Shown here in pieces: positions 36,671 to 45,761 of a stretch of DNA of 64,000 nt. The notes under the pieces were generated by a model. The model made no database searches, had not been told where the DNA came from, and was given only the letters and a program-made list of their open reading frames with translations. The DNA comes from an uncultured Desulfomonile sp. Its GTDB lineage: Bacteria > Desulfobacterota > Desulfomonilia > Desulfomonilales > Desulfomonilaceae. The position numbers and the translations under genes were made by a program. The first letter of the stretch is position 1, and every line of letters starts with the position of its first letter. Where the stretch lies: positions 94,001-158,000 of the forward strand of contig CAJBEZ010000064.1 of assembly GCA_903952205.1 (NCBI GenBank), given 5' to 3'.

Positions 36671-38371
36671 TTAGACCAAGATCATTTCTTTGATTGGCGC
36701 TCCGGCAGGAACCATGGGATAAACTCCTTCATCGCGGTCAACGATGAAATCGATTATTACCGGACCGCTCGTTTCGAGAGCCTTTTCAATAACTTTTTCA
36801 ACTTCGGATGATTTGGTGGCTCTTAACCCAACAGCGCCATAGGCCTCGGCGAGTTTCACAAAATCCGGGGCTACCGTGATATCAGTATGAGAATATACCT
36901 TATCATAAAAACGCTCTTGCCATTGCCGAACCATCCCAAGGTAACCATTGTTCAAGATAGCGATTTTGACAGGAAGCTTGTACTGGACTACTGTTGCAAG
37001 TTCTTGAATATTCATTTGAATCGAACCATCGCCGGCGATATCTATTACAGTTTTGCCCGGAAAAGCCACCTGGGCCCCAATCGCCGCAGGAAAACCATAA
37101 CCCATGGTTCCAAGGCCTCCAGAAGTCAGGAAAGTCCGTGGATGGTCAAAAAGGTAATATTGGGCCGCCCACATTTGGTTTTGACCAACTTCCGTGGTTA
37201 TAATGGCTTGTCCTTTGGTCATTTCATAGAGCTTTTCAATTACGAATTGCGGTTTGATAATCTCGCTTGTTCGATCAAATCTCAGTCTTTGCTGGTTTCT
37301 CCACGCAGTTAATTGCGAGTGCCATTCCTTTAGCCTGTCGTCAGCCTCTGCCGATCTTCCCTCTATTTTAAGTTCATCTATTAGTTTCGATAGCCCATCC
37401 TTCGCATCGCACACAATTGGAACTTCAACCACTATATTCTTCTGTATCGATGTAGGATCTATGTCTATGTGAATTATTTTAGCGTCCTTGGCGAATTCTT
37501 CCACCCTACCAGTTACCCTGTCATCAAAACGCGCTCCGATTGCAAGCAACAAGTCCGTCCTATCAATGGCCATATTTGCCCTGAAAGTTCCATGCATTCC
37601 CAGCATTCCCAGAAACAGCGGATGTGTCGCCGGGAAACAGCCAAGGCCCATCAGAGTGCTCGTAACAGGGAAATTTAGCGTCGAAGCGAACTTGAATAGT
37701 TCCTCATGGGCGCCGGAGGTTATTACACCACCACCGGCGTAAATAACCGGTCGTTCGGCGAGCCGAATCAATTCGGCCGCTCTTTTGACTGAAGGCGGAT
37801 GCGCTTTAACGTTTGGCCTGTATGTTGGTATTTCGATAGTTTTAGGATAGTCGAACTTGACCTTATTCTGAACCACATCCTTGGGTAAGTCTATCAGGAC
37901 CGGTCCCGGTCGCCCGGTTGTGGCTATTAAGAAACCTTCTTTTATGGTTTTGGCCAGTTCCTCTGTTCGTGAAACCAAATAATTATGTTTCGTGCAGGGT
38001 CGTGTTATACCAACGATATCAGCTTCCTGGAACGCGTCATTTCCGATCAGTTGCGTGGGGACCTGGCCAGTAAAAACTAGTACAGGAATTGAGTCCATGT
38101 ACGCTGTCGCAAGCCCGGTAACAGTATTTGTCCCTCCCGGACCAGATGTTACCAGGCAAACGCCTGGTTTACCCGTAGCTCTCGCGTAGCCGTCGGCAGC
38201 GTGGACCGCCGCCTGTTCGTGTCTTACAAGAATGAATTTGAAATCTTGAGAAAAATCCCGGGCAAGTGTGTCAAATATGTCGATAACCGCGCCCCCGGGA
38301 TAGCCAAAAATTGTGTCAACGCCCTCCTCTTTCAGAGAACGTAGTAATATACTAGCTCCACTAATTTTCAA
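36671..38371 (-). CDS. ilvB: Acetolactate synthase large (catalytic) subunit
   Basis: 566 residues of the thiamine-diphosphate family. The catalytic Glu is in [15 protein letters not shown] near residue 50 and the TPP/Mg motif is [15 protein letters not shown]...ILNN near 440. It condenses two pyruvates, or pyruvate with 2-ketobutyrate, as the first step to valine and isoleucine. ilvC, which often follows in relatives, is absent here, and ilvD is far away at 60926. Confidence 0.97.
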   Translation of the reverse strand: MKISGASILLRSLKEEGVDTIFGYPGGAVIDIFDTLARDFSQDFKFILVRHEQAAVHAADGYARATGKPGVCLVTSGPGGTNTVTGLATAYMDSIPVLVFTGQVPTQLIGNDAFQEADIVGITRPCTKHNYLVSRTEELAKTIKEGFLIATTGRPGPVLIDLPKDVVQNKVKFDYPKTIEIPTYRPNVKAHPPSVKRAAELIRLAERPVIYAGGGVITSGAHEELFKFASTLNFPVTSTLMGLGCFPATHPLFLGMLGMHGTFRANMAIDRTDLLLAIGARFDDRVTGRVEEFAKDAKIIHIDIDPTSIQKNIVVEVPIVCDAKDGLSKLIDELKIEGRSAEADDRLKEWHSQLTAWRNQQRLRFDRTSEIIKPQFVIEKLYEMTKGQAIITTEVGQNQMWAAQYYLFDHPRTFLTSGGLGTMGYGFPAAIGAQVAFPGKTVIDIAGDGSIQMNIQELATVVQYKLPVKIAILNNGYLGMVRQWQERFYDKVYSHTDITVAPDFVKLAEAYGAVGLRATKSSEVEKVIEKALETSGPVIIDFIVDRDEGVYPMVPAGAPIKEMILV

Positions 38372-38427
38372 TTTTGTACCATCTCGTCGAGCAAAAGGAT
38401 CTTAAAGATTTTGTCGGAATTACAAGT

Positions 38428-38646
38428 TTATCTGTATTTGGTCAAAATCTTTTCTATCTGATCCCTGCCGCGAAGTTTCTTTTTTTGTAATGTCTTGCGT
38501 TCCAAGTCTTCGGAATGTGAAAGGTAGAGCCTCTTATTGAACACTTCGAGCTGTTCTTCGTACTCCAGATGCTCCTGCCAGAGCTTAGCCAGCTCAGCGT
38601 CTTTATCTTTCCAAGTATTGATTAGATCCTGGTCTCTTCTTTCCAT
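38428..38646 (-). CDS. DUF465 / YdcH-like small coiled protein
   Basis: 72 residues, almost wholly helical and highly charged. The pattern LWQEHLEYEEQLEVF ... LYLSHSEDLERKTLQKKKL is typical of the DUF465 family, whose role is unknown. A strong promoter precedes it and ilvB begins 56 bp after its stop, so it leads the ilv operon. Confidence 0.8.
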   Translation of the reverse strand: MERRDQDLINTWKDKDAELAKLWQEHLEYEEQLEVFNKRLYLSHSEDLERKTLQKKKLRGRDQIEKILTKYR

Positions 38647-38687
38647 AACTGAACCTTCAAACGGAATGTTTATGACATATCCTGTTT

Positions 38688-38716
38688 CGTATACGCACCG
38701 AAAGACTTTTTGTCAA
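38688..38716 (-). promoter_or_regulatory. Sigma70 promoter for the ydcH-like/ilvB operon
   Basis: TTGACA (38711-38716), 17-bp spacer, TATACG (38688-38693) on the minus strand, about 42 bp before the start codon. It lies in the region between the ilv operon and the second acsD, which is read in the opposite direction. Confidence 0.7.
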
Positions 38717-38930
38717 CCAATTGCGAGGATTCATTGGTCCTAATTTTGGCGGTCCAATGAATTTGACCCTTTGGAAACTGAAAATTCTCATCTTGGAAAG
38801 TACTTGCGAAAATCCTCAATACGGCGTTATTGTAACTTTCGAATCTATCTATAGCGCCGATTAATTGTGAATTGCGGTCGATCCCCCCCGTAGTTCGGGG
38901 ATGGCCCGCTACTGACTTTATTTTTTTAAG

Positions 38931-40045
38931 GAAGGTGTCAGATGGCTGAACTGCCGAAAATGAAGTATTCGGGGAAGATACGCGAGGTTAGAATAGGCAA
39001 GCCTGGCAAGGAGGTAGTGTTAGGCGGAGAGACGGGCTACAGTTTTTATAGTTTTGAGGGAGAGGGGCCGCATGTTCCGAAGTTGGCTCTTCAGGTTTTG
39101 GATATAGAGCCTGAGGAGTGGGCTGACGAGGCGTTGGAGCCATTCAGGGGTGTGACTGGAGACCCGGTCGCATGGGCGAAGAAATGTGTAGAGGAATACA
39201 AGGCTGACCTGGTTTGTTTATGGTTGGCGGGGACTGATCCCAATGGCAAGAATTTATCTGCGGAGCATGCCGCTGAAATAGCCCGGAAGGTAGCCGAGGC
39301 CATAGACACGCCCCTTATAGTTTGGGGGGTGTCCAATGAGCAGAAGAACACGGAGGTTCTTAAGGCTGTTGCTGAGGCGTGCGCGGGGCACAACGTGGTG
39401 TTGGGTCCTGTGACGGAAGGCAACTATAAGCAGATTGGGGCTGCGGCCATAGCGTATAAACAGGTTGTAGCGGCCAATTCGCCGATAGACATCAATTTGG
39501 CCAAGCAGCTCAACATATTGCTGGAGAATCTTGGAGTGCCGTCGGACAAGATACTGATAGACCCGACAACCGGTTCCGTCGGTTATGGGATGGAGTATTG
39601 TTATTCGATCATGGAGCGTTTACGCCAGGCGGCGTTGACGCAAAATGACGACAAGCTTCAGTATCCGATAATAAATAACATAGCCGAGGAAGTCTGGAAG
39701 ACCAAAGAGGCGAAGTTACCATCGGACGGTAAACTGGGGGACGCGTCATTAAGGGGAGTAAATCTGGAGAGTGTGACGGCGTTAAGCGCGTTACAGGCGG
39801 GATCGGACTTATTGATATTGCGCAGTCCCAAAACTCTTGAACATATCAGGAAGTATTTGGGTTCAATCACGGAGAAGACGGATTTAGCGTCCATGGCAGT
39901 AGACATGTCATTGGCTGCGGAGCCTCCCAAAGAACCGGCCAAACCGACCGCTGCGGCTCCCAAGCCCGTGGAACCACCCAAACCAAAGCTGGAAACCAAA
40001 CCCGCTCTTAAAGCCGTTGAACCTCCTAAACCTCCTGAAATAACC
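38931..40045 (+). repeat. Inverted repeat, copy B (free-standing acsD)
   Basis: Partner of 27256-28372, in inverted orientation with 10.56 kb between the copies. The 5' limits include the ribosome-binding region, while upstream promoter regions are unrelated. The match ends in the Pro-rich linker around AVEPPKP. Confidence 0.9.
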
Positions 40046-40267
40046 GCAGAAGCGGTTGCAGCGGTCGCAAAGCCGCCGGTTCCCGCTGCCGCGCTTACAG
40101 TTCTCGTTTCTCCTCCTGTGGCTCAAGAGGAAAACGCCGAGTACGAGGTGGATGTTCCGGGAGAATTGTCAGACGAGGATATTGCGGCTCTCAGACAGAT
40201 GGTTGGAGCGTTTAGAGCCATTCGGGCGTTTGTGTCGGATTTGGGAGATAGGCTGTTGAATCGTTAG
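38942..40267 (+). CDS. acsD: Corrinoid iron-sulfur protein small subunit, second copy with C-terminal helix
   Basis: 441 residues. Positions 1 to about 330 are AcsD and are nearly identical to the N-terminal part of the fusion gene at 24921-28361. Residues 331-405 are a Pro/Ala-rich linker, and the protein ends with EDIAALRQMVGAFRAI (near 412-427) plus a short tail, echoing the helix motif inside the fusion's linker. It could form ordinary CFeSP with AcsC. It stands alone, opposite in direction to the ilv and glycolysis operons. The ribosome-binding site is AAGGTG, five bases before ATG. Confidence 0.93.
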   Translation: MAELPKMKYSGKIREVRIGKPGKEVVLGGETGYSFYSFEGEGPHVPKLALQVLDIEPEEWADEALEPFRGVTGDPVAWAKKCVEEYKADLVCLWLAGTDPNGKNLSAEHAAEIARKVAEAIDTPLIVWGVSNEQKNTEVLKAVAEACAGHNVVLGPVTEGNYKQIGAAAIAYKQVVAANSPIDINLAKQLNILLENLGVPSDKILIDPTTGSVGYGMEYCYSIMERLRQAALTQNDDKLQYPIINNIAEEVWKTKEAKLPSDGKLGDASLRGVNLESVTALSALQAGSDLLILRSPKTLEHIRKYLGSITEKTDLASMAVDMSLAAEPPKEPAKPTAAAPKPVEPPKPKLETKPALKAVEPPKPPEITAEAVAAVAKPPVPAAALTVLVSPPVAQEENAEYEVDVPGELSDEDIAALRQMVGAFRAIRAFVSDLGDRLLNR

Positions 40268-40293
40268 TCTGGAAGAGATTTCGGTATGAAATT

Positions 40294-40327
40294 GAAAGGC
40301 CGATGTTTCACGTGAAACATCGGCCTT
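40294..40327. terminator. 34-bp perfect palindrome, likely bidirectional terminator
   Basis: Two perfect 17-bp arms (40294-40310 and 40311-40327) with no unpaired loop, between the convergent acsD and secG stops. A short T-rich run (TTTATTATTA) follows on the plus strand. The centre is a canonical parS site, listed separately. Confidence 0.6.
40303..40318. other. parS site (ParB-binding centromere sequence)
   Basis: TGTTTCACGTGAAACA, an exact match to the canonical 16-bp parS known from Bacillus and most bacteria. ParB-CTP clamps load at such sites and help to segregate the chromosome origin. No parA/parB gene is in the window, and no second copy was noticed. Confidence 0.85.
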
Positions 40328-40346
40328 TATTATTATAGCCTACCGC

Positions 40347-40781
40347 TCATTTTCCTTCAGCGCCTACCGCTTTCCCCTCTGGAGTCTGCACTGGAATCTT
40401 TTGTTCCATAGCTCCCCGTTGTTCGACAGGAACCCCCGACCCTTTCTCCTCTGTCGCTTCAAGGCCTGTTCCACCGGCGCCCGGCATAACAGGAGCGCCA
40501 ATAGGAGCACTATGTTCCGTCATTATTGAATGATCTTTAACTGCCGCAACTCGCCCTGAAAAATAAGTCAACACGATTGATGTGACCATGAACACAACCG
40601 CCGCGCCAATCGTAATCTTACTCAGAAATGTAGCGGCGCCGGTACTGCCAAAAACAGTTTGGCTGGACCCGCCGCCGAATACAGCGCCAATATCCGCTCC
40701 TTTTCCAGTCTGGAGCAATATGATCAGAATTAAAGCGATACAGACAATTACATGCACTATAAGAATAATAGCGGTGAGCAT
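40347..40781 (-). CDS. secG: Protein-export membrane protein SecG
   Basis: 144 residues with two transmembrane helices (about 1-22 and 53-75) and the conserved loop LLQTGKGADIGAVFGGG ... GSTGAATFLSKI between them. A Pro/Gly/Glu-rich tail of about 60 residues extends beyond most SecG proteins. It belongs to the SecYEG translocon. It is the last gene of the gap-pgk-tpiA-secG operon, 15 bp after tpiA, a common arrangement. Confidence 0.93.
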   Translation of the reverse strand: MLTAIILIVHVIVCIALILIILLQTGKGADIGAVFGGGSSQTVFGSTGAATFLSKITIGAAVVFMVTSIVLTYFSGRVAAVKDHSIMTEHSAPIGAPVMPGAGGTGLEATEEKGSGVPVEQRGAMEQKIPVQTPEGKAVGAEGK

Positions 40782-40796
40782 ATCATTATTTCCCTT

Positions 40797-41570
40797 CTAA
40801 ATCCCCGTTCCTTGTTCAATTATACCTATAAAATCCTCAGCTTTCAATGACGCTCCACCAATTAGTCCTCCATCGATGTCTGCGCATTCCATCAAATCCT
40901 TCGCATTGTCGGGTTTTACGCTACCCCCATAAAGTATTCTTGTTTTATTGGCGAAATCCTCTCCTCGGAAGACCGCTAGTTCTTTCCTCAGAAAAGCGTG
41001 CGCCTCCTGGGCCTGTTCAGGAGAAGCTGTTTTACCGGTTCCGATGGCCCATACCGGTTCGTAAGCTACTATGAAATTCAGAGCATTAGGTATGACCAGT
41101 GAGCCCAACCCCATTGTAAGCTGTCTTTTCATGACTTCAAAAGTCCTGTCCGCTTCCCTCTCCGCAAGAGTCTCACCAAGACAGAAAATCGGTATCAGAT
41201 TATTTCTTATTGCCGCGTCAATTTTCTTGTTGACTGACTCATCGGTTTCTCCGAAGTATTGCCTTCTTTCAGAATGACCTATTATCACATGGGAACAGCC
41301 GATTTCTTTTATCATCGGCCCGGAAATTTGCCCGGTGAACGCTCCCTTGTCTTCCCAGAAAAGGTCTTGAGCGGCAACCTGAATATAATTTCCTCCAACC
41401 GCTTCTATAGCGCAGGCTATTGATGTAAATGGAGGAGCGATGATAACTTCGCAGTTTTCCCCAAGGTTCTTTCCTTTTGTAATAATCTGTTTAATTAGAT
41501 TATGAGTTTCAACGGTGGTGTTATGCATTTTCCAATTGCCCGCTACAATTGGCTTTCTTTTATTCATCAC
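40797..41570 (-). CDS. tpiA: Triose-phosphate isomerase
   Basis: 257 residues. GNWKMHN near residue 11, HSERRQYFGE near 100 (electrophilic His) and the catalytic Glu in AYEPVWAIGTGKTAS near 170 are intact, as is the phosphate-binding YGGSVKPDNA near 214. It interconverts dihydroxyacetone phosphate and glyceraldehyde-3-phosphate. It is cotranscribed with pgk upstream and secG downstream. Confidence 0.97.
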   Translation of the reverse strand: MMNKRKPIVAGNWKMHNTTVETHNLIKQIITKGKNLGENCEVIIAPPFTSIACAIEAVGGNYIQVAAQDLFWEDKGAFTGQISGPMIKEIGCSHVIIGHSERRQYFGETDESVNKKIDAAIRNNLIPIFCLGETLAEREADRTFEVMKRQLTMGLGSLVIPNALNFIVAYEPVWAIGTGKTASPEQAQEAHAFLRKELAVFRGEDFANKTRILYGGSVKPDNAKDLMECADIDGGLIGGASLKAEDFIGIIEQGTGI

Positions 41571-41613
41571 AAATTCCTTTCCGTCATGGCTTATATTTAT
41601 CGACTAAACATTC

Positions 41614-42798
41614 CTAGGATTCAAGAGCGGCAACACCAGGCAAGATTTTCCCCTCCATAAATTCCATAAACGCTCCACCGCCTGTTGAAATATATGATAC
41701 CTTGTCGGAGACTCCAGCCTGTTTGGCAGCGCGGACAGAATCTCCGCCACCAATTACCGAAAATGCCTTTGAATTTGCGATAGCCAAGGCAATTTCCATA
41801 GTTCCTTTCTTAAAAGCCTCTTTCTCGAACACTCCCATCGGCCCGTTCCATACTATTGTCCCGGCCTTCTCGATTTCTAGGCTAAACTTCTTTACAGTTA
41901 CCGGACCTATATCCAAAGCCATTTCGTTTGCATGGATTTCATCAATTGACGCAACTCTGGCCTCCTGACCAGCGTCTATCCCTGAAGCTACCACTACATC
42001 TTCTGGAAGAAAGAATCCACATTTTCTCTCTCTCGCTAGATTCATTATTTCCTGAGCTGTGTCAATCATGTCACTTTCGACCAAGGAAAGCCCAATTTCT
42101 TTCCCCATTGCTTTCAAGAATGTATTAGCCATTCCTCCGCCGATCAAAACAGCATCCATTTTTTCAAGAATATTCTGTAATACGCTAATTTTGTCGGAGA
42201 CCTTAGCGCCGCCTATTATACCCACTAGAGGTTTTTTCGGATCCAGGAGCGCTTTTTGAAGGTTTTCGAGTTCCTCCTTCATTAAAAAACCAGCGCCTTT
42301 TTGAGAAACTAATTCTGCAATTCCGACAGTCGAACAATGAGAGCGATGAGCGGTACCAAAAGCGTCATTTACATAAACATCCGCTAGTCTGCCTAATTGG
42401 GCCGAAAAACCTGGTTCATTTTTTGTTTCTTCAGGATGAAAACGCACGTTTTCGAGTAAAACTACTTCCCCTGATTTTAGGGCGTCTACTGCAGCCTCAA
42501 CATCCGGACCAACACAATCATTCAAGAATTTTACTTCCCGACCCAACAACTCTGAAAGTTTTTTAGCCACTGGCATCAGACTAAGCTCGGGCTTTTTTTC
42601 TCCTTTCGGTCTTCCAAGATGTGAACAAAGGACCAGTCTCGCTCCTTTGTCGATTGCGTATTGAATCGTGGGAAGAGCACGCTGTATACGCGTATCGTCT
42701 TTGATCACACCTTCCGCGTCCAAAGGCACGTTAAAATCAAACCGAAACAAAACTCTTTTATTATAAAGATCTAGCTGCGTGATACTTTTCACAGCCAT
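41614..42798 (-). CDS. pgk: Phosphoglycerate kinase
   Basis: 394 residues from ATG 42798, selected because AAGGAG lies upstream and the protein then begins near the usual RVLFRFDFNVP motif. The frame continues to 42876, but that extension covers a hairpin. SHLGRPKG near residue 58, the GGAKVSDKI segment near 201 and GGGDSVRAAKQ near 350 mark substrate and nucleotide sites. It moves phosphate between 1,3-bisphosphoglycerate and ADP. Confidence 0.96.
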   Translation of the reverse strand: MAVKSITQLDLYNKRVLFRFDFNVPLDAEGVIKDDTRIQRALPTIQYAIDKGARLVLCSHLGRPKGEKKPELSLMPVAKKLSELLGREVKFLNDCVGPDVEAAVDALKSGEVVLLENVRFHPEETKNEPGFSAQLGRLADVYVNDAFGTAHRSHCSTVGIAELVSQKGAGFLMKEELENLQKALLDPKKPLVGIIGGAKVSDKISVLQNILEKMDAVLIGGGMANTFLKAMGKEIGLSLVESDMIDTAQEIMNLARERKCGFFLPEDVVVASGIDAGQEARVASIDEIHANEMALDIGPVTVKKFSLEIEKAGTIVWNGPMGVFEKEAFKKGTMEIALAIANSKAFSVIGGGDSVRAAKQAGVSDKVSYISTGGGAFMEFMEGKILPGVAALES

Positions 42799-42833
42799 TT
42801 TGTAAACTCCTTCCAGGAACATCCCCAAGAAAC

Positions 42834-42871
42834 CAAACCGGCCCTCACTCAGAAACGTCAGGACCGGTTTG
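42834..42871 (-). other. Hairpin between gap and pgk
   Basis: Inverted repeat CAAACCGG(C/T)CC near 42834-42844 with 42861-42871, a long loop, no strong T-run. Possibly an mRNA processing or attenuation element. It argues against translating pgk from the upstream ATG at 42876. Confidence 0.35.
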
Positions 42872-42889
42872 AGCATTCTTCAGAGTTAT

Positions 42890-43900
42890 CTATTTAAGCT
42901 TCCCACCTATGAAGGCGGCCAAATCTACCATTCTGGTGGAATAACCCGATTCATTATCATACCAGGAAAGAACTTTCACCATATTGTCTCCAACCACCAT
43001 GGTTGACAAAGAATCAAAAAGCGAAGAATAAGGACTGTTTATGAAGTCTGAGCTTACGAGCGGTTCGTCTATGTAGGCCAGGATTCCTTTCAATGACCCC
43101 TCGGAAGCTTTTTTCATAGCAGAGTTGACACTGGCGACAGAAGCCGTTTTTTTCAGCGTAGCCGTCAAATCGACCAGAGACACATTTGGAGTAGGCACTC
43201 TAATTGAAAGGCCATCCAATTTTCCTGCAAGCTCGGGAATCACCAATCCGATTGCCACCGCTGCGCCGGTTGTGCTGGGAATCATGTTGATAGCCGCCGC
43301 CCTGGCTCGACGAAAGTCGCTATGCACTGTGTCCAGAAGGCTTTGATCCATAGTATAAGAATGGATCGTATTCATCATGCCTTTTTCAATTCCGAATTCA
43401 TCGTTCAATACTTTGACCAATGGAGCCAGGCAGTTTGTCGTGCAGGAGGCATTGGAAATGATATCGTGCTTGGCTGTGTCGTAATCCCCATCATTGACTC
43501 CCATAACAAAAGTTCCATCGATATTCTTTCCAGGCGCCGAGACTATTACCTTTTTGGCCCCGGCCTTAATATGTTTGATGGCTTTATCTTTGTCCCTAAA
43601 AATTCCCGTACATTCCATGACCACATCGATTTTCAGATCGGCCCAAGGGAGGTTAAGTAAATCGTCTGTTATTTTGAGAGCTTTAACCTCCTTGTTATCA
43701 ATTTTCATAGAGTTTTCCGTGAATGAAACCTCGCCATGATACGGACCATGAACCGAGTCATGTTTGAACAGAAAGGCCATCAGCTTTGGCTCCATTCTGT
43801 CATTCACGGCTATGACCTCGATATTGGGGTTCGCTAAAGCGCTCCGCATAACTGTTCTACCAATACGTCCAAAACCGTTTATCGCTATTCTTACTGACAT
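42890..43900 (-). CDS. gap: Glyceraldehyde-3-phosphate dehydrogenase, type I
   Basis: 336 residues. The NAD-binding INGFGRIGR is at the N-terminus, the catalytic Cys is in SNASCTTNCLAP near residue 153 and the C-terminal WYDNESGYSTRMVD is normal. First gene of the glycolytic operon, preceded by AAAGGAGAGG and a good promoter. It oxidises glyceraldehyde-3-phosphate to 1,3-bisphosphoglycerate and also works in gluconeogenesis from acetyl-CoA. Confidence 0.97.
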   Translation of the reverse strand: MSVRIAINGFGRIGRTVMRSALANPNIEVIAVNDRMEPKLMAFLFKHDSVHGPYHGEVSFTENSMKIDNKEVKALKITDDLLNLPWADLKIDVVMECTGIFRDKDKAIKHIKAGAKKVIVSAPGKNIDGTFVMGVNDGDYDTAKHDIISNASCTTNCLAPLVKVLNDEFGIEKGMMNTIHSYTMDQSLLDTVHSDFRRARAAAINMIPSTTGAAVAIGLVIPELAGKLDGLSIRVPTPNVSLVDLTATLKKTASVASVNSAMKKASEGSLKGILAYIDEPLVSSDFINSPYSSLFDSLSTMVVGDNMVKVLSWYDNESGYSTRMVDLAAFIGGKLK

Positions 43901-43935
43901 GTAAAACCTCTCCTTTGGTGTTAAAAAACCTTTTA

Positions 43936-43964
43936 ATATTAATTTATTTTATGATCTCGGTCAA
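43936..43964 (-). promoter_or_regulatory. Sigma70 promoter for gap-pgk-tpiA-secG
   Basis: TTGACC (43959-43964), exactly 17 bp, TAATAT (43936-43941) on the minus strand, some 36 bp before the gap start codon. Confidence 0.7.
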
Positions 43965-44130
43965 CGTTGAATAATTTATTTCCTTGTGTTTTCAAGCAAA
44001 TTTAGCTATATGTTCATCTAAACTGGATGTCAGCGGTTTCAAGCCTGACTCACTGAATTAGTCAAAAACCACTTGTTCCATAGTGGTTATTTTAAGCCCT
44101 GAAAGTTTTTCCGACGCGAGCGTAAGCGAT

Positions 44131-44559
44131 ATGAATAAGTTGTTGCGCGTTTGTTTTGCGACCTTATTTTTTGTTGCGCTTACTACCATAATTCTTTACA
44201 AGTTTGTTGACGCTCAAAATGAGGCTTCTTCAGCCAGCCCTTGGAAAATAACCAGCGTTAAAATATGTAAGTCCTCTTCAGGCTCTTTACGTCCTTCCAT
44301 CGACGCCTTAGGCACATACCCCGTTTATACTTTTTTTATTCCCAGACCGATATGGACGGTTAATGGCACTGTTGTAGAGGCTGTTCCTGTTTATCAACAT
44401 GGACGCCTAGTCGCTTTTGAATTGCTGAACTCGAGTCCCTTGCTTAATTCAGGGGCGAAAAATACAGTCAAGTTTGCACTCCCCGACATGAATGGAGTCA
44501 GAGTTTTTTTCTTTGATTCCAGTAAGTTTACTCCTGGAGAATGCTACGAATTCTTTTAG
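44131..44559 (+). CDS. Hypothetical membrane-anchored protein, about 142 aa
   Basis: Unrecognised. From ATG 44131 the protein starts with one hydrophobic helix (LLRVCFATLFFVALTTIILY) that could be an anchor or uncleaved signal, followed by a periplasmic, beta-rich region with FFIPRPIWTVNGTVVEAVPVY. The frame opens at GTG 44083, but the helix near the N-terminus favours the later start. It runs convergently with the cysteine synthase gene. Confidence 0.5.
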   Translation: MNKLLRVCFATLFFVALTTIILYKFVDAQNEASSASPWKITSVKICKSSSGSLRPSIDALGTYPVYTFFIPRPIWTVNGTVVEAVPVYQHGRLVAFELLNSSPLLNSGAKNTVKFALPDMNGVRVFFFDSSKFTPGECYEFF

Positions 44560-44592
44560 GATCAAATTTCCTTTTAGCCTCTTCCACAATTT

Positions 44593-45501
44593 TTATGGCG
44601 GACATTTTGCGCATATTGACTTGAACAGAGTAGTACTCAAATAACGGTCTCCACGATCCGGTAAAATACAAACTATTGTTCCGGAATTCATACTCTTGGA
44701 TACCTGAACGGCTCCATACACTGCCGCTCCAGCGCTCATCCCTACAAAAACACCTTGTGTTAAAGCCAGCCACCGAGTTGTGTTGTATGCCTGTTCGTCG
44801 TTTACTTTAATGATCTCATCAATTCTTGAAGGTTCGTAGATTTTGGGAACAATGGCTTCAGACATATTCTTGAGACCTTGAATAGTGTGTCCTTGAACTG
44901 GTTCGACTCCCACGACCTTTATAGACGGATTAAATTCTTTCAGGCGTCTTGAAACACCCATCAAAGTGCCTGTAGTGCCCATCCCTGCAACAAATACATT
45001 TATTTCATTGTTTGTCTGCTCCAGAATTTCTACGCCTGTAGTCATGTAATGAGCTTCCCAATTGCAATCATTTTCGAACTGATTCGGCATAAAGTACTTT
45101 TCAGGATCAGATTCATAAATTTCCCAAGCTCGTCTAATAGCTCCATCGGTGCTCGCGCATGATTCTGTGACCTCAAGTTCGGCGCCAAAAGCCTTTAATG
45201 TGTTTCTTCTCTCCAAACTGACGCAACCGGGCAGGGTCAGTAAACATCTATATCCTTTACACGCCGCAACCATGGACAATCCTATGCCGGTATTGCCGGA
45301 AGTCGGCTCAAGGATGATCCTGTCCCGTGTGATAAGTCCTTGTTGTTCCGCCTTCTCAATCATGTAGACGGCAATTCGATCCTTGATGGACCCTCCAGGA
45401 TTATTGCCTTCCAACTTTCCTAAAATTTTTACTTTAGCGGATCCATTGGGATTAGGAATTTTCACCAAAGGTGTATTGCCGATTAATTCCAGTATACTCA
45501 T
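44593..45501 (-). CDS. Cysteine synthase family protein (CysK/CysM type)
   Basis: 302 residues, fold-type II PLP enzyme. The Schiff-base Lys is in NPGGSIKDR near residue 40, the substrate loop is EPTSGNTGIG near 66 and the phosphate cup GMGTTGTLMG near 172. The usual 'MSxERR' helix reads CVSLERR here. It makes cysteine from an activated serine and sulfide, or possibly another sulfur donor. The exact acceptor (O-acetyl- or O-phosphoserine) is not clear. GGGAAGAG precedes the start. Confidence 0.88.
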   Translation of the reverse strand: MSILELIGNTPLVKIPNPNGSAKVKILGKLEGNNPGGSIKDRIAVYMIEKAEQQGLITRDRIILEPTSGNTGIGLSMVAACKGYRCLLTLPGCVSLERRNTLKAFGAELEVTESCASTDGAIRRAWEIYESDPEKYFMPNQFENDCNWEAHYMTTGVEILEQTNNEINVFVAGMGTTGTLMGVSRRLKEFNPSIKVVGVEPVQGHTIQGLKNMSEAIVPKIYEPSRIDEIIKVNDEQAYNTTRWLALTQGVFVGMSAGAAVYGAVQVSKSMNSGTIVCILPDRGDRYLSTTLFKSICAKCPP

Positions 45502-45697
45502 GTCAAGCTCTTCCCAAAAATTTGAGTGTACTCCGATTTTACCTGAAAACGCTTTTTACTCTGCATTGATAAACCTATTCCGGCGATTCGATGTTTTTAT
45601 ACGTTACTTTATTTTTTCCTTACTACCATTTCAATATTACCGAAGTGAATTAATTTCAAGGTTTGAATCCTGTCGTTTTCAACATAGCCGTTATTTC

Positions 45698-45726
45698 TTG
45701 AAATAATAACCGTTTTTTTATATAAT
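45698..45726 (+). promoter_or_regulatory. Sigma70 promoter for the papain-like secreted protein gene
   Basis: TTGAAA (45698-45703), 17-bp spacer, consensus TATAAT (45721-45726), 35 bp before ATG 45762. Confidence 0.75.
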
Positions 45727-45761
45727 ATAGACATAACTTTTATCAAATTGGGGCTTCAATT

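Noticed and set aside
38883-38930. CCCC/GGGG hairpin before the second acsD as an attenuator
   Set aside because: Only about six pairs and the T-rich run lies too far away; not convincing.
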